From Salinimicrobium tongyeongense (GTDB lineage Bacteria; Bacteroidota; Bacteroidia; Flavobacteriales; Flavobacteriaceae), in NCBI RefSeq assembly GCF_026109735.1, contig NZ_CP069620.1:1488001-1552000 (forward strand): 64,000 bases of DNA, in the 5' to 3' direction. The notes under the pieces were generated by a model. That model saw only the letters and a list, made by a program, of their open reading frames with translations, had not been told where the DNA came from and made no database searches. Shown piece by piece: positions 51,740 to 59,903 of the stretch; positions within the stretch are counted from its first letter, which is position 1, and each line of letters starts with the position of its first letter. The position numbers were made by a program, and so were the translations under genes.

Positions 51740-52288
51740 CTAATGCTCTTCGTTTCTTGTGCGTATACGCTTATAGATTTTGATTCCCAGCATTAGCATT
51801 GCGGCCAGTAAAAATATCCCTGCCAGGCCAAAGATCCAGTTAAGCGCATCTCTTAAAATTACCAGAAATACCACCGCAAACAGGATTAGGGTTGAACCCT
51901 CGTTCCAGAGCCGCATCTGGTTTGACGTCCAGGTTACCTTATCTTTTTGGAGTTGCTTAAAAATATGATGGCTTTTGCCATGATAGGCAAAAAGAAGCAG
52001 TACGAAAGTGAGCTTCACGTGCATCCAGGGCATTTGAAGCCAGCCCGGCACCAGGATAAGCAGCCATACCGCAAAACAGGTGGCAAGAATAGCCGAAGGC
52101 CAGGTAATGATATACCACAACCTCCTGGTCATGATCTTTAACTGATCGCTTAAAATGCTCTTTTGAGGTTCGGGTTTATCAAGTGCTTCGATGTGGTATA
52201 TAAAAAGCCTCGGAATATAAAAGAGTCCGGCGAACCAGGTGATCACAAAAATGAGGTGCAGCGATTTGATATAGTTGTAGTATTCCAA
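51740..52288 (-). CDS. hemJ: protoporphyrinogen IX oxidase HemJ
   Basis: 182 residues, four predicted membrane helices, with the HemJ/CopD-like signature SLHLIFVITWFAGLFYIPRLFIYH (conserved His) and WPSAILATCFAVWLL, MHVKLTFVLLLFAYH. HemJ oxidises protoporphyrinogen IX to protoporphyrin IX in the inner membrane, using a haem cofactor. The start is a TTG at 52288; no ATG is available. It lies near hemH, which uses its product, though a short unclear reading frame separates them. Confidence 0.9.
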   Translation of the reverse strand: MEYYNYIKSLHLIFVITWFAGLFYIPRLFIYHIEALDKPEPQKSILSDQLKIMTRRLWYIITWPSAILATCFAVWLLILVPGWLQMPWMHVKLTFVLLLFAYHGKSHHIFKQLQKDKVTWTSNQMRLWNEGSTLILFAVVFLVILRDALNWIFGLAGIFLLAAMLMLGIKIYKRIRTRNEEH

Positions 52289-52509
52289 TTTATGCTGAAG
52301 GTTTTTTGCTGGGGTTTAGATATGTGTGAAAGATGGAAAAGATAAGCACCGAAGTGCCTGTCAACCTGTAAATCATCACATATGGAAATTTTTTCAAACC
52401 CGGCTTCAGAAACTCCAAAGAGTAATTCTTCTACCTTTTTTAAAATAACCTCATTCTCACAGGCGATTATCTTTTGCAGAAGTTCTAATTTTAGCTTATC
52501 CTTTTCCAT
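52243..52509 (-). CDS. small hypothetical protein, possibly a truncated gene
   Basis: 88-residue frame starting MEKDKLKLELLQKIIACENE and continuing VILKKVEELLFG, a short helical region like the N-terminus of small antitoxin-like or regulatory proteins common in flavobacteria. After about residue 38 the sequence no longer looks like a protein family, and its end overlaps hemJ by 46 bp. It may be a remnant disrupted by a frameshift or truncation, or a chance frame. The weakest gene in the list. Confidence 0.35.
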   Translation of the reverse strand: MEKDKLKLELLQKIIACENEVILKKVEELLFGVSEAGFEKISICDDLQVDRHFGAYLFHLSHISKPQQKTFSINWNTTTISNRCTSFL

Positions 52510-52548
52510 AGTGTATCAAAGATAATGAAAAGCCCGTTCTAAAGCTAA

Positions 52549-52568
52549 GGTGTCAAAAATGGCATTAT
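52549..52568. repeat. dispersed palindrome, half-degenerate copy
   Basis: GGTGTC + AAAAATGGCATTAT: left arm and core intact, right arm decayed. It overlaps the 3' end of hemH. Confidence 0.45.
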
Positions 52569-53596
52569 ACGGCCACATTCTGGTGCGCCCACTCGTCAAT
52601 CCACCGGGCCAGCACTTTCACCCAGTCATCACGGTCATTTAAACAGGGTACCATGGTAAATTTCTCACCGCCGGCTTCTTCAAAGATCTCTTTTCCTTCC
52701 ATCGCGATCTCCTCAAGCGTCTCCAAACAGTCGGAAACAAAGGCCGGACATACCACAGCAAGATTTTTCACCCCTTCAAGGCCTTTTCTTTCGATGGTAC
52801 GGTCGGTATAAGGCTGCAACCATGGATCAAACCCAAGCCTGGACTGAAATGATACCGAAAATTTCCCCTTTTCAAGCCCCAGCTGTTCGGCTACCAGCTT
52901 GGTGGTCTCGTAACACTGGTGGCGATAGCAGAATTGATGCGCTGCCGAAGCTGTCTGGCAACAACTGCCATCTATCTTGCAATGAGAATTAGTGATATCG
53001 CTCTTTCTAATATGCCTTTTTGGAACCCCGTGGTAGGAAAACAAAAGGTGATCAAAATCTACCCCTTTTAAAGATTCTGAAATACTTGAGCTCAACACCC
53101 GAATGTAATCATCGTGATTATAAAATGCGGGGACAGAAGTAAACTGCATCTGCGGAAAATGCTTTTTCCTGAGCTCTTCTGCCAGCACCAGGATGGTTTC
53201 GGTAGTGGCCATGGCAAACTGCGGATACAACGGAAAGATCAATACTTCATCTACCCCCTGCGCCTGTAATTCTTCGAGGCCTGTTTTAATGGAAGGTTTT
53301 CCATAACGCATCGCAAGGGCAATGGGCACAGAGGTTAGCGCATCTACTTTTTGCTGCAGCCTTTCGGAAAGTACAATGAGGGGCGAGCCTTCGTCCCACC
53401 AGATTCTCTGGTAAGCTTCAGCCGATTTTTTGGGCCTGGTATTTAAAATGATGCCACGCACCAGCAGCGTGCGTGCCCAATAGGGTACATCTATCACCCT
53501 TTCATCCATAAGAAATTCATCCAGATATTTCTTTACATCTTCCGGATCTGTACTGTCGGGCGAACCCAGGTTCACCAATAATACTCCTTTACTCAT
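52565..53596 (-). CDS. hemH: ferrochelatase
   Basis: 343 residues of normal length. Motifs: GVLLVNLGSPDSTDPEDVKKYL at the N-terminus, IFPLYPQFAMATTETI, LLFSYHGVPKRHIRKSD with the metal-site His, FSVSFQSRLGFDPWLQPYTD, and VVCPAFVSDCLETLEEI with the second-site Glu. It inserts Fe2+ into protoporphyrin IX, the last step of haem synthesis, at the membrane surface. It is transcribed away from the hemA operon with AraC gene between. Confidence 0.95.
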   Translation of the reverse strand: MSKGVLLVNLGSPDSTDPEDVKKYLDEFLMDERVIDVPYWARTLLVRGIILNTRPKKSAEAYQRIWWDEGSPLIVLSERLQQKVDALTSVPIALAMRYGKPSIKTGLEELQAQGVDEVLIFPLYPQFAMATTETILVLAEELRKKHFPQMQFTSVPAFYNHDDYIRVLSSSISESLKGVDFDHLLFSYHGVPKRHIRKSDITNSHCKIDGSCCQTASAAHQFCYRHQCYETTKLVAEQLGLEKGKFSVSFQSRLGFDPWLQPYTDRTIERKGLEGVKNLAVVCPAFVSDCLETLEEIAMEGKEIFEEAGGEKFTMVPCLNDRDDWVKVLARWIDEWAHQNVAV

Positions 53597-53611
53597 CTGT
53601 TAAATTTGTGG

Positions 53612-53619
53612 CAAAAATA
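53612..53619 (-). promoter_or_regulatory. -7 box TATTTTTG of hemH
   Basis: Matches TAnnTTTG on the minus strand, 16 bp before the ATG at 53596, indicating that hemH is transcribed separately from the araC gene. Confidence 0.5.
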
Positions 53620-53690
53620 CGATTATTAAATTCGGCTAAAAAGCTTCAGAAAAGCTCAAAAAAAATAGTTCCATTGAAGAAATTTATAGC

Positions 53691-54581
53691 CTAGCTTTCC
53701 GAAGAAAGCGACATGAGATACTTCTTTGGGGTGGTGCCAAATTTCTTTTTAAACGCTGCTATAAAGTGGCTCGAGGTGCTGTAGCCAATCCTTAACCCCA
53801 CCTCATTCACGTTGTATTCGCCCGAATCGAGCAGCTTGCGGGCATATTCCATCTTATAATCGAACAAAAAGCTGAACACCGAATCTCCGTAGATCTGCTT
53901 GAAGCCTTCTTTCAGCTTTTTAAGGCTTAGGCCTATTTCCCGTGAAAGCTCCTGCAGCGAAGGTGGCTCGGCCATATTGGCAATGATAATTTCTTTGGCT
54001 TTTCTAATTTTAAGCACGTTCTCTTCGTCACTTAAAAAAGGGCATTGTTCAACATCGGGTTCTTCAGATTTATTAAAAAACAAACTGAGCAACTCGTATG
54101 CCTTGGCCTTAAAATATAGGTTTTTGATGCTGGGCACCACGTTGTAATTGGCAATCTGGTTCAATACGATCACCATTCCCGGCGTGAGGGGGCTGTCTTT
54201 ATAGTATTGTTTATCGCGGTTCTCAAGGCTAAAAAAACTTACGTAACCCGCTTCTTCAGAAAAAAGCGCATGAAATTTTTTTAAGGAGATCACTATAGAA
54301 ATTACCCAGCTGCCGGCCTGTAGCTCCAAATCTATGGGCAGGTCTCTTTTTGGGTTGTACAAAAGCAGTGCATTTTCTTCTAGCAACGGGACCTTGTAAC
54401 TGCCGTTATTGAAAAAAAACCTTCCTTCCCCCTTTCCTGAAAAGTGAAACTGTATAAAATTACTGTTGATATTCCGCTGAATTTTCACCCGCTCCCTGGT
54501 GGGATTTTGGAACCGGAGCAGATAAAATCCTTCTTCCAAACGGGTTTTTTCATAGGTACTTTGAGCGACATTTTCCTGCAT
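53691..54581 (-). CDS. AraC family transcriptional regulator
   Basis: 296 residues. The N-terminal half is a cupin-like ligand-binding region (NSNFIQFHFSGKGEGRFFF); the C-terminal 100 residues form the AraC double HTH (SLQELSREIGLSLKKLKEGFKQIYG; NVNEVGLRIGYSTSSHFIAAFKKKFGTTPKKYL). It stands between hemH and hemA, divergent from hemA. A regulatory role in haem synthesis is likely from this position but not proven. Confidence 0.9.
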   Translation of the reverse strand: MQENVAQSTYEKTRLEEGFYLLRFQNPTRERVKIQRNINSNFIQFHFSGKGEGRFFFNNGSYKVPLLEENALLLYNPKRDLPIDLELQAGSWVISIVISLKKFHALFSEEAGYVSFFSLENRDKQYYKDSPLTPGMVIVLNQIANYNVVPSIKNLYFKAKAYELLSLFFNKSEEPDVEQCPFLSDEENVLKIRKAKEIIIANMAEPPSLQELSREIGLSLKKLKEGFKQIYGDSVFSFLFDYKMEYARKLLDSGEYNVNEVGLRIGYSTSSHFIAAFKKKFGTTPKKYLMSLSSES

Positions 54582-54609
54582 GGCAAAATCAATTTTTCAG
54601 TAGCTTCTA

Positions 54610-54626
54610 TTTAGAAACGTTCTAAA
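54610..54626. promoter_or_regulatory. inverted repeat in the araC-hemA gap
   Basis: TTTAGAA (54610-54616) and TTCTAAA (54620-54626) are perfectly complementary with a 3-nt spacer, 29 bp before the araC start. It is a candidate operator for the AraC protein or an iron/haem regulator. Confidence 0.45.
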
Positions 54627-54759
54627 CAAAATTGCTGCATTTCCATATTTCACAGGTAAAAATAGCTCAAATAAATGATTTTGATCAGTTTTTGGTACAA
54701 AATCACGTGCAACGACAAAAAATGTACTTTGAGCGTTGTTTTTTACTTTAGCCTTAGCT

Positions 54760-54767
54760 TAAATTTG
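54760..54767 (+). promoter_or_regulatory. -7 box TAAATTTG of the hem operon
   Basis: Matches TAnnTTTG, with a TTG at 54736-54738 at -33 spacing; ends 25 bp before the ATG at 54792. Confidence 0.55.
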
Positions 54768-54791
54768 CCCGTTAGAATGCTATTCAGGTAC

Positions 54792-56051
54792 ATGGAAGAT
54801 TATAATATTTCTAGAGGAAAACATTTTTATACCATAGGGCTTAGTTACAAAAAAGCCGATGCAGAAGTAAGAGGACATTTTAGCCTGGACGATACCGGAA
54901 AGACAAATTTGCTTGAGCAGGCAAAAGCTGAAGGTATTGATGGGCTCATTGTAACCTCCACCTGTAACCGAACCGAGATTTACGGTTTTGCCCAACACCC
55001 TTTCCAGTTGATCAAACTGCTTTGCGAGCATACCCACGGCACCGTTGAAGAATTTGAAAAAGTGGCTTATGTGTATAAAAACAAAGATGCCATTTCTCAC
55101 ATGTTTAGAGTGGGCACCGGTCTTGACAGCCAGATATTGGGGGACTTTGAAATAATTAGCCAGATAAAATCGGCTTTTACACAATCAAAGGATATCGGAG
55201 TCTCAAATCCATTTTTAGAGCGGCTGGTGAATGCGGTGATCCAGGCGAGCAAGCGCATTAAGAATGAAACAGGAATATCATCGGGAGCTACTTCAGTAAG
55301 TTTTGCATCGGTGCAATATATTCTGAAGAATTTTGAAAACCCTGCCGATCTCAATATCCTGTTGTTTGGAACCGGAAAAATTGGGCGTAACACCTGCGAA
55401 AACCTGGTAAAACACACCAAGAACCACCACATCACCCTCATCAACAGGACCAAAGACAAGGCTGAAAAAATTGCCGGAAAATTTGATCTTACCGTTAAGG
55501 ATTATGCCGATCTACAGGCCGAAATAAGACAGGCCGATGTTTTGATAGTGGCTACGGGCGCTCAAAACCCAACCATTACCAAAGACCTTATCTTTAACAA
55601 GAAAGACCTGTTGATCTTAGACCTTTCTATCCCTAAGAATGTGGCTAATGAAGTTGAAGAACTTCCCGGGGTTTCCCTTATTCACCTTGACCACCTTTCA
55701 CAGATCACCGATGAGACTCTGGAAAGAAGAAAAGCCGCCATCCCACAGGCTCACGAGATCATTGCTGAAATGGAAGCCGATTTCAACTCATGGCTTGAAA
55801 CCCGAAAATTCGCCCCTACCATAAAAGCCCTGAAAAAGAAACTCCGCACAATGAAAGATGCGGAAGTGGATTTTCAACGCAAAAAAATAGAGAATTTTAA
55901 TGAACGCCAGGCTGAAGTGCTGGGAGATCGCATTATTCAAAAGATCATGAACCAGTTTGCCAATCACTTAAAAGGCGATTCCAATTCTACCGATGAAAGC
56001 CTGGAATTGATCCAGAAGGTGTTTCAACTTGAAGAGACCGTGAAAAGATGA
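54792..56051 (+). CDS. hemA: glutamyl-tRNA reductase
   Basis: 419 residues from the ATG at 54792; earlier in-frame starts (54675, 54777) lie upstream of or too near the -7 box. Catalytic Cys lies in TSTCNRTEIYGF; further motifs are GLDSQILGDFEIISQIK, the NADPH-binding LLFGTGKIGRN and the C-terminal dimerisation helices. It reduces Glu-tRNA to glutamate-1-semialdehyde, the first committed step of haem synthesis. It is first in hemA-hemC-hemD, then hemE-hemF-hemB. Confidence 0.95.
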   Translation: MEDYNISRGKHFYTIGLSYKKADAEVRGHFSLDDTGKTNLLEQAKAEGIDGLIVTSTCNRTEIYGFAQHPFQLIKLLCEHTHGTVEEFEKVAYVYKNKDAISHMFRVGTGLDSQILGDFEIISQIKSAFTQSKDIGVSNPFLERLVNAVIQASKRIKNETGISSGATSVSFASVQYILKNFENPADLNILLFGTGKIGRNTCENLVKHTKNHHITLINRTKDKAEKIAGKFDLTVKDYADLQAEIRQADVLIVATGAQNPTITKDLIFNKKDLLILDLSIPKNVANEVEELPGVSLIHLDHLSQITDETLERRKAAIPQAHEIIAEMEADFNSWLETRKFAPTIKALKKKLRTMKDAEVDFQRKKIENFNERQAEVLGDRIIQKIMNQFANHLKGDSNSTDESLELIQKVFQLEETVKR

Positions 56052-56974
56052 GCAAAGTGATTCGCATAGGAACCCGTGACAGCGAACTTGCGCTGTGGCA
56101 GGCAAATGCCGTGAAGAATGCGCTGGAAAAACTGGGGCACAAAACCGAACTGGTGCCGGTAAAATCACAGGGAGACCTGGTGCTTGACAAGCCCCTGTAC
56201 GAATTCGGGATCACCGGAATTTTCACCAAAACCCTCGATGTCGCCATGATCACAGATCAAATAGACATCGCCGTACATTCCATGAAAGATGTTCCTACTG
56301 CACTGCCACAGGGCATTGTAGAGGCTGCGGTCTTAAAAAGGGCAAATACGCACGACATTCTGGTGCATAAAGGAACCGATTTCCTCAATGATGATGACGG
56401 AATAATCGCCACCGGAAGCCTGCGCCGCCAGGCACAGTGGTTACATAAATACCCCAACCACGAGATCGTTGACCTGCGCGGAAATGTGAATACCCGGCTT
56501 CAAAAACTGGAAGACAGTAACTGGAACGGTGCTGTATTTGCAGCGGCAGGCCTTGAGCGTATAAATTTAACTCCCGAGGCTTATATTGACCTCAGGTGGA
56601 TGATCCCTGCCCCAGCACAGGGAGCCATGCTGGTGGTGGCAAAAGAAGATGATGAGTTTTGCCGAAAAGCCCTTGCTGCTTTAAACCATAAACCTACAGC
56701 AGTTTGTGTACACATTGAAAGAGAATTCTTACGAGTGCTGGAAGGTGGTTGTACCGCACCTATTGGTGCCCTCGCTACCATTCAAGACGAGACTGTACAT
56801 TTTACAGCGGCACTTTTCAGCCTTGACGGTCAGGAGAGAATTGGAGTAGAAAAAGAAATTCCGGTATCTCAGTATGAAGGTTTTGGGCGCAAATGTGCCG
56901 AGGAAGTGTTAAATGCCGGCGGCGATGTGCTTATGCGCAAGATCAAGGAAGAGGTAAACAACACCAAAGGCTAA
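56048..56974 (+). CDS. hemC: porphobilinogen deaminase (hydroxymethylbilane synthase)
   Basis: 308 residues, start overlapping hemA by 4 bp. Motifs: IGTRDSELALWQANAVKNAL, DIAVHSMKDVPTALPQG, ATGSLRRQAQWLHKYP and the cofactor-binding Cys in LEGGCTAPIGALA. It condenses four porphobilinogens into hydroxymethylbilane in the cytoplasm. Confidence 0.96.
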   Translation: MSKVIRIGTRDSELALWQANAVKNALEKLGHKTELVPVKSQGDLVLDKPLYEFGITGIFTKTLDVAMITDQIDIAVHSMKDVPTALPQGIVEAAVLKRANTHDILVHKGTDFLNDDDGIIATGSLRRQAQWLHKYPNHEIVDLRGNVNTRLQKLEDSNWNGAVFAAAGLERINLTPEAYIDLRWMIPAPAQGAMLVVAKEDDEFCRKALAALNHKPTAVCVHIEREFLRVLEGGCTAPIGALATIQDETVHFTAALFSLDGQERIGVEKEIPVSQYEGFGRKCAEEVLNAGGDVLMRKIKEEVNNTKG

Positions 56975-56986
56975 TCTTACAATCTT

Positions 56987-57700
56987 TTGTCCGCTAAAGA
57001 AACCAGACACGAGGCTAAGAGGTCACTTTCCAGAGAGAGAGCGGGCGCAAGTGTACTTTCTACAAAAAAACTAAGCCGGGGCCAGAGAGAACTGCTCTTA
57101 AATAAAGGAATAGGCCTCGTGGAAACCGATTTTATTGCGATACAACCTTTGGATTTTGAAATTGGAACGCTCCCTGAAAATGTCATTTTTACGAGCAAAA
57201 ATTCGGTAAGGGCGATACTTCAGCATCCTCGGATAAAGGAAATTCAGCAGAAAAATATTTTTTGTGTAGGCGAAAAAACCGAAGCTTTCCTGAAACATAA
57301 CAGCTTCAGGGTGTCAAAAATGGCAAATTACGGGGCCCTTTTAGCTTCAGAAATCATTGAAAACCACAGTAAAGAAAATTTCCTGTTCTTCTGCGGAAAA
57401 AAGAGGCGTCCCGAGATCCCAGGGCGATTAAGATCGGCAGGGGTACCACTTACCGAAGTAGAAGTATACGACACCCTTTCGGTGCCCAAAAAAATAGATC
57501 GTATCTTTGAGGGAGTGCTGTTCTTTAGCCCCAGCGCAGTGCGAAGTTACTGTTCCAGAAATGATTTAAAGCAAAGCACAGCCTTTTGTATTGGGACCAC
57601 AACAGCTTCCGAAGCAAAGAATTTTACAGATAATATTGTTATCGCCAGCACACCTACTATTGAAAATGTCATTGTGCAGGTGGTAAAAACTTTTAGATAA
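56987..57700 (+). CDS. hemD: uroporphyrinogen-III synthase
   Basis: 237 residues, 12 bp after hemC. Similarity starts at VLSTKKLSRGQRELLLNKG; before it about 22 residues are not typical and no ATG is available, so the TTG at 56987 is a provisional start. Later motifs: VIFTSKNSVRAI, IFCVGEKTEAFL, VLFFSPSAVRSY and AFCIGTTTASEA. It cyclises hydroxymethylbilane to uroporphyrinogen III. Two copies of the dispersed palindrome lie within it. Confidence 0.9.
   Translation: MSAKETRHEAKRSLSRERAGASVLSTKKLSRGQRELLLNKGIGLVETDFIAIQPLDFEIGTLPENVIFTSKNSVRAILQHPRIKEIQQKNIFCVGEKTEAFLKHNSFRVSKMANYGALLASEIIENHSKENFLFFCGKKRRPEIPGRLRSAGVPLTEVEVYDTLSVPKKIDRIFEGVLFFSPSAVRSYCSRNDLKQSTAFCIGTTTASEAKNFTDNIVIASTPTIENVIVQVVKTFR
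57177..57189. repeat. dispersed palindrome, exact core in hemD
   Basis: AAAATGTCATTTT, read as ENVIF, in the segment PENVIFTSKNS that is partly conserved in HemD, so coincidence is possible. Confidence 0.5.
57311..57329. repeat. dispersed palindrome, half-degenerate copy in hemD
   Basis: GTGTCAAAAATGGCA intact on the left, right half decayed; 140 bp after the previous copy. Confidence 0.45.
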
Positions 57701-57834
57701 ACCGGCATACCTAATAAAAATGAGACCTGAAACGCTGGAAAAAAGCTCTAGTGAAAAAAAACAAAATTTTCAGGAAGTTCACGATATACGCAGACTTAAT
57801 TTGTCTGCACAACTAACATTCGAATAATAAAATT

Positions 57835-58860
57835 ATGATAAAAAACGATCTTTTTCTTCGAGCTTTAAAAGGCGAAACTGTAGAGCGGCCACCGGTATGG
57901 ATGATGCGCCAGGCAGGAAGGTACCTGCCCGATTTTATGAAGCTCAAGGATAAGTACGATTTCTTTACCCGCTGCCGCACACCTGAACTGGCTACAGAAA
58001 TTACCGTAATGCCAATTCACCAGGTAGGTACCGATGCCGCTATTTTGTTCAGCGACATTTTAGTGGTGCCACAGGCGATGGATATTGAGGTGCAAATGAA
58101 ACCTGGATTGGGCCCATGGTTACCCAATCCGGTGAGGACGATGGCTGATGTTGAAAAAGTAATTGTTCCCGATGTTCATGAAACTTTGGGTTATGTTATG
58201 GACGCCGTTAAAATGACCAAGAAGGAGCTTAATGACGAGGTGCCGTTAATTGGTTTTGCTGGCTCCCCATGGACGATACTTTGCTATACGGTACAGGGCC
58301 AGGGTTCCAAAAACTTTGATATTGCAAAGAAATTCTGTTTTACAAATCCGCAGGCTGCCCATACCCTGCTCCAGAAAATCACTGATACCACTATAGCTTA
58401 CCTGAAGGCAAAAGTGGAGGCAGGGGTAGATGCGGTTCAGGTATTTGACTCCTGGGGCGGCATGCTTTCTCCCGAAGATTACCAGGAATTTTCATGGAAA
58501 TACATTCAGCAGATCATTGATGCGCTAAAACCTGAAATCCCGGTGATCGCCTTTGGAAAAGGCTGCTGGTTTGCCCTTGATACCATGGCCAAATCGGGCG
58601 CTTCGGCTCTTGGCGTAGACTGGACCTGCTCCCCGCAAATGGCGAGAAAATTAACGGGAGGCGAAATCACCCTGCAGGGAAATTTTGACCCCAGCCGCCT
58701 TTATTCGCCACCGACCCAAATAAAACAAATGGTACACGATATGATCAACCAGTTTGGGAAAGACAGGTATGTGGTAAACCTTGGCCACGGAATTTTACCC
58801 GATATTCCTGTTGAAAATGCCATTGCTTTTGTTGAAGCAGTAAAGGAATATAAAGGCTAA
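57835..58860 (+). CDS. hemE: uroporphyrinogen decarboxylase
   Basis: 341 residues with the family signature [17 protein letters not shown] near the N-terminus, [29 protein letters not shown] and [14 protein letters not shown]. It decarboxylates the four acetate side chains of uroporphyrinogen III to give coproporphyrinogen III. It follows hemD after 134 bp in which I found no promoter matching the -7 consensus, so cotranscription is possible. Confidence 0.96.
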   Translation: MIKNDLFLRALKGETVERPPVWMMRQAGRYLPDFMKLKDKYDFFTRCRTPELATEITVMPIHQVGTDAAILFSDILVVPQAMDIEVQMKPGLGPWLPNPVRTMADVEKVIVPDVHETLGYVMDAVKMTKKELNDEVPLIGFAGSPWTILCYTVQGQGSKNFDIAKKFCFTNPQAAHTLLQKITDTTIAYLKAKVEAGVDAVQVFDSWGGMLSPEDYQEFSWKYIQQIIDALKPEIPVIAFGKGCWFALDTMAKSGASALGVDWTCSPQMARKLTGGEITLQGNFDPSRLYSPPTQIKQMVHDMINQFGKDRYVVNLGHGILPDIPVENAIAFVEAVKEYKG

Positions 58861-58867
58861 TCATTAG

Positions 58868-58906
58868 GAAAAGCTTTCAGAAAAAAGCTTTCAGAAAAAA
58901 GCTTCA
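58868..58906. repeat. three tandem AAAGCTTTCA-type repeats before hemF
   Basis: Units of 12, 14 and 13 bp (GAAAAGCTTTCA, GAAAAAAGCTTTCA, GAAAAAAGCTTCA) follow one another and end 6 bp before the hemF ATG, in the ribosome-binding region. Confidence 0.75.
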
Positions 58907-58912
58907 GAAAAA

Positions 58913-59815
58913 ATGAAGGAGAAATTTTACGCATACATACAGGACCTGCAAGATCGCATCACAGCCAACCTTGAAGCCATTGACGGAAAAGCCGTTTTTA
59001 AAGAAGACCTCTGGAAAAGGGCTGAAGGTGGCGGTGGCCGCACCAGGGTGATTGAAGAAGGTGATGTCTTTGAAAAAGGAGGCGTGAACATTTCTAAAGT
59101 ATATGGCCCGCTTGCCCCTGCCATGCAAAAACATTTTGGGGTGGGCGATGTGAACTTCTTTGCCTGCGGATTAAGCCTCGTGCTACACCCAAAAAACCCA
59201 ATGGTACCCACTGTACACGCAAACTGGCGCTATTTTGAGATGTATGACAAAGGAGGAAACACGGTAGATAGCTGGTTTGGCGGCGGACAGGATCTTACTC
59301 CTTATTATCTTTTTGAAGAAGATGCCAAACATTTTCACCAAATATGTAAAACTGCCTGTGACCGGCATCATCCAGATTTTTATGCGGAATTCAAAAAACG
59401 CTGTGACGAGTATTTCTGGAACTCCCATCGGGATGAAGCCCGTGGGATTGGCGGTTTGTTCTTTGATTATTTAAGGCCTTCTGAAGAAAGGAGCAGCGAG
59501 GAATGGTATGATTTTGTCACCGATGTGGGCGACAGTTTTTTGGAAGCTTACCTTCCAATAGTTGAAAAAAGAAAAGATCTGCCCTACAATGAACAGCAGC
59601 GGAACTGGCAGGAAATAAGGCGGGGCCGTTACGTGGAATTTAACCTGGTTCACGACAAAGGCACGCTGTTCGGACTAAAAACCAATGGCAGGATAGAAAG
59701 TATCTTAATGAGTTTACCGCCACACGTTCAGTGGGTATATGACCACCACCCCGAGCCAGGAAGTGAGGAGGAGAAGCTGGTGGAGGTCCTGGCGAATCCG
59801 CGGAAATGGGTTTGA
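58913..59815 (+). CDS. hemF: oxygen-dependent coproporphyrinogen III oxidase
   Basis: 300 residues with HemF motifs GGGGRTRVIEEGDVFEKGGVN, FFACGLSLVLHPKNPMVPTVHAN, WFGGGQDLTPYYLFEEDAKHFH (substrate-site His/Asp residues), RRGRYVEFNLVHDKGTLFGL. It converts coproporphyrinogen III to protoporphyrinogen IX with O2, so this organism makes haem aerobically. Its product is the HemJ substrate. Confidence 0.96.
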   Translation: MKEKFYAYIQDLQDRITANLEAIDGKAVFKEDLWKRAEGGGGRTRVIEEGDVFEKGGVNISKVYGPLAPAMQKHFGVGDVNFFACGLSLVLHPKNPMVPTVHANWRYFEMYDKGGNTVDSWFGGGQDLTPYYLFEEDAKHFHQICKTACDRHHPDFYAEFKKRCDEYFWNSHRDEARGIGGLFFDYLRPSEERSSEEWYDFVTDVGDSFLEAYLPIVEKRKDLPYNEQQRNWQEIRRGRYVEFNLVHDKGTLFGLKTNGRIESILMSLPPHVQWVYDHHPEPGSEEEKLVEVLANPRKWV

Positions 59816-59903
59816 TTTAATGGTCAGTGAAAGTGTTTATGACATTCAGACCTTGAACTATAAACATTAAACCTTGAATAACAGGAATCTTGAATTTTGA
59901 ATT

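Noticed and set aside
53005-53026. ATGCCTTTTTGGAAC resembling the palindrome
   Set aside because: It encodes the conserved ferrochelatase motif GVPKRH; likely coincidence.
59816-59903. Degenerate CCTTGAA repeats before hemB as a regulatory array
   Set aside because: Short, irregular and AT-rich; typical intergenic remnants, no consistent spacing.
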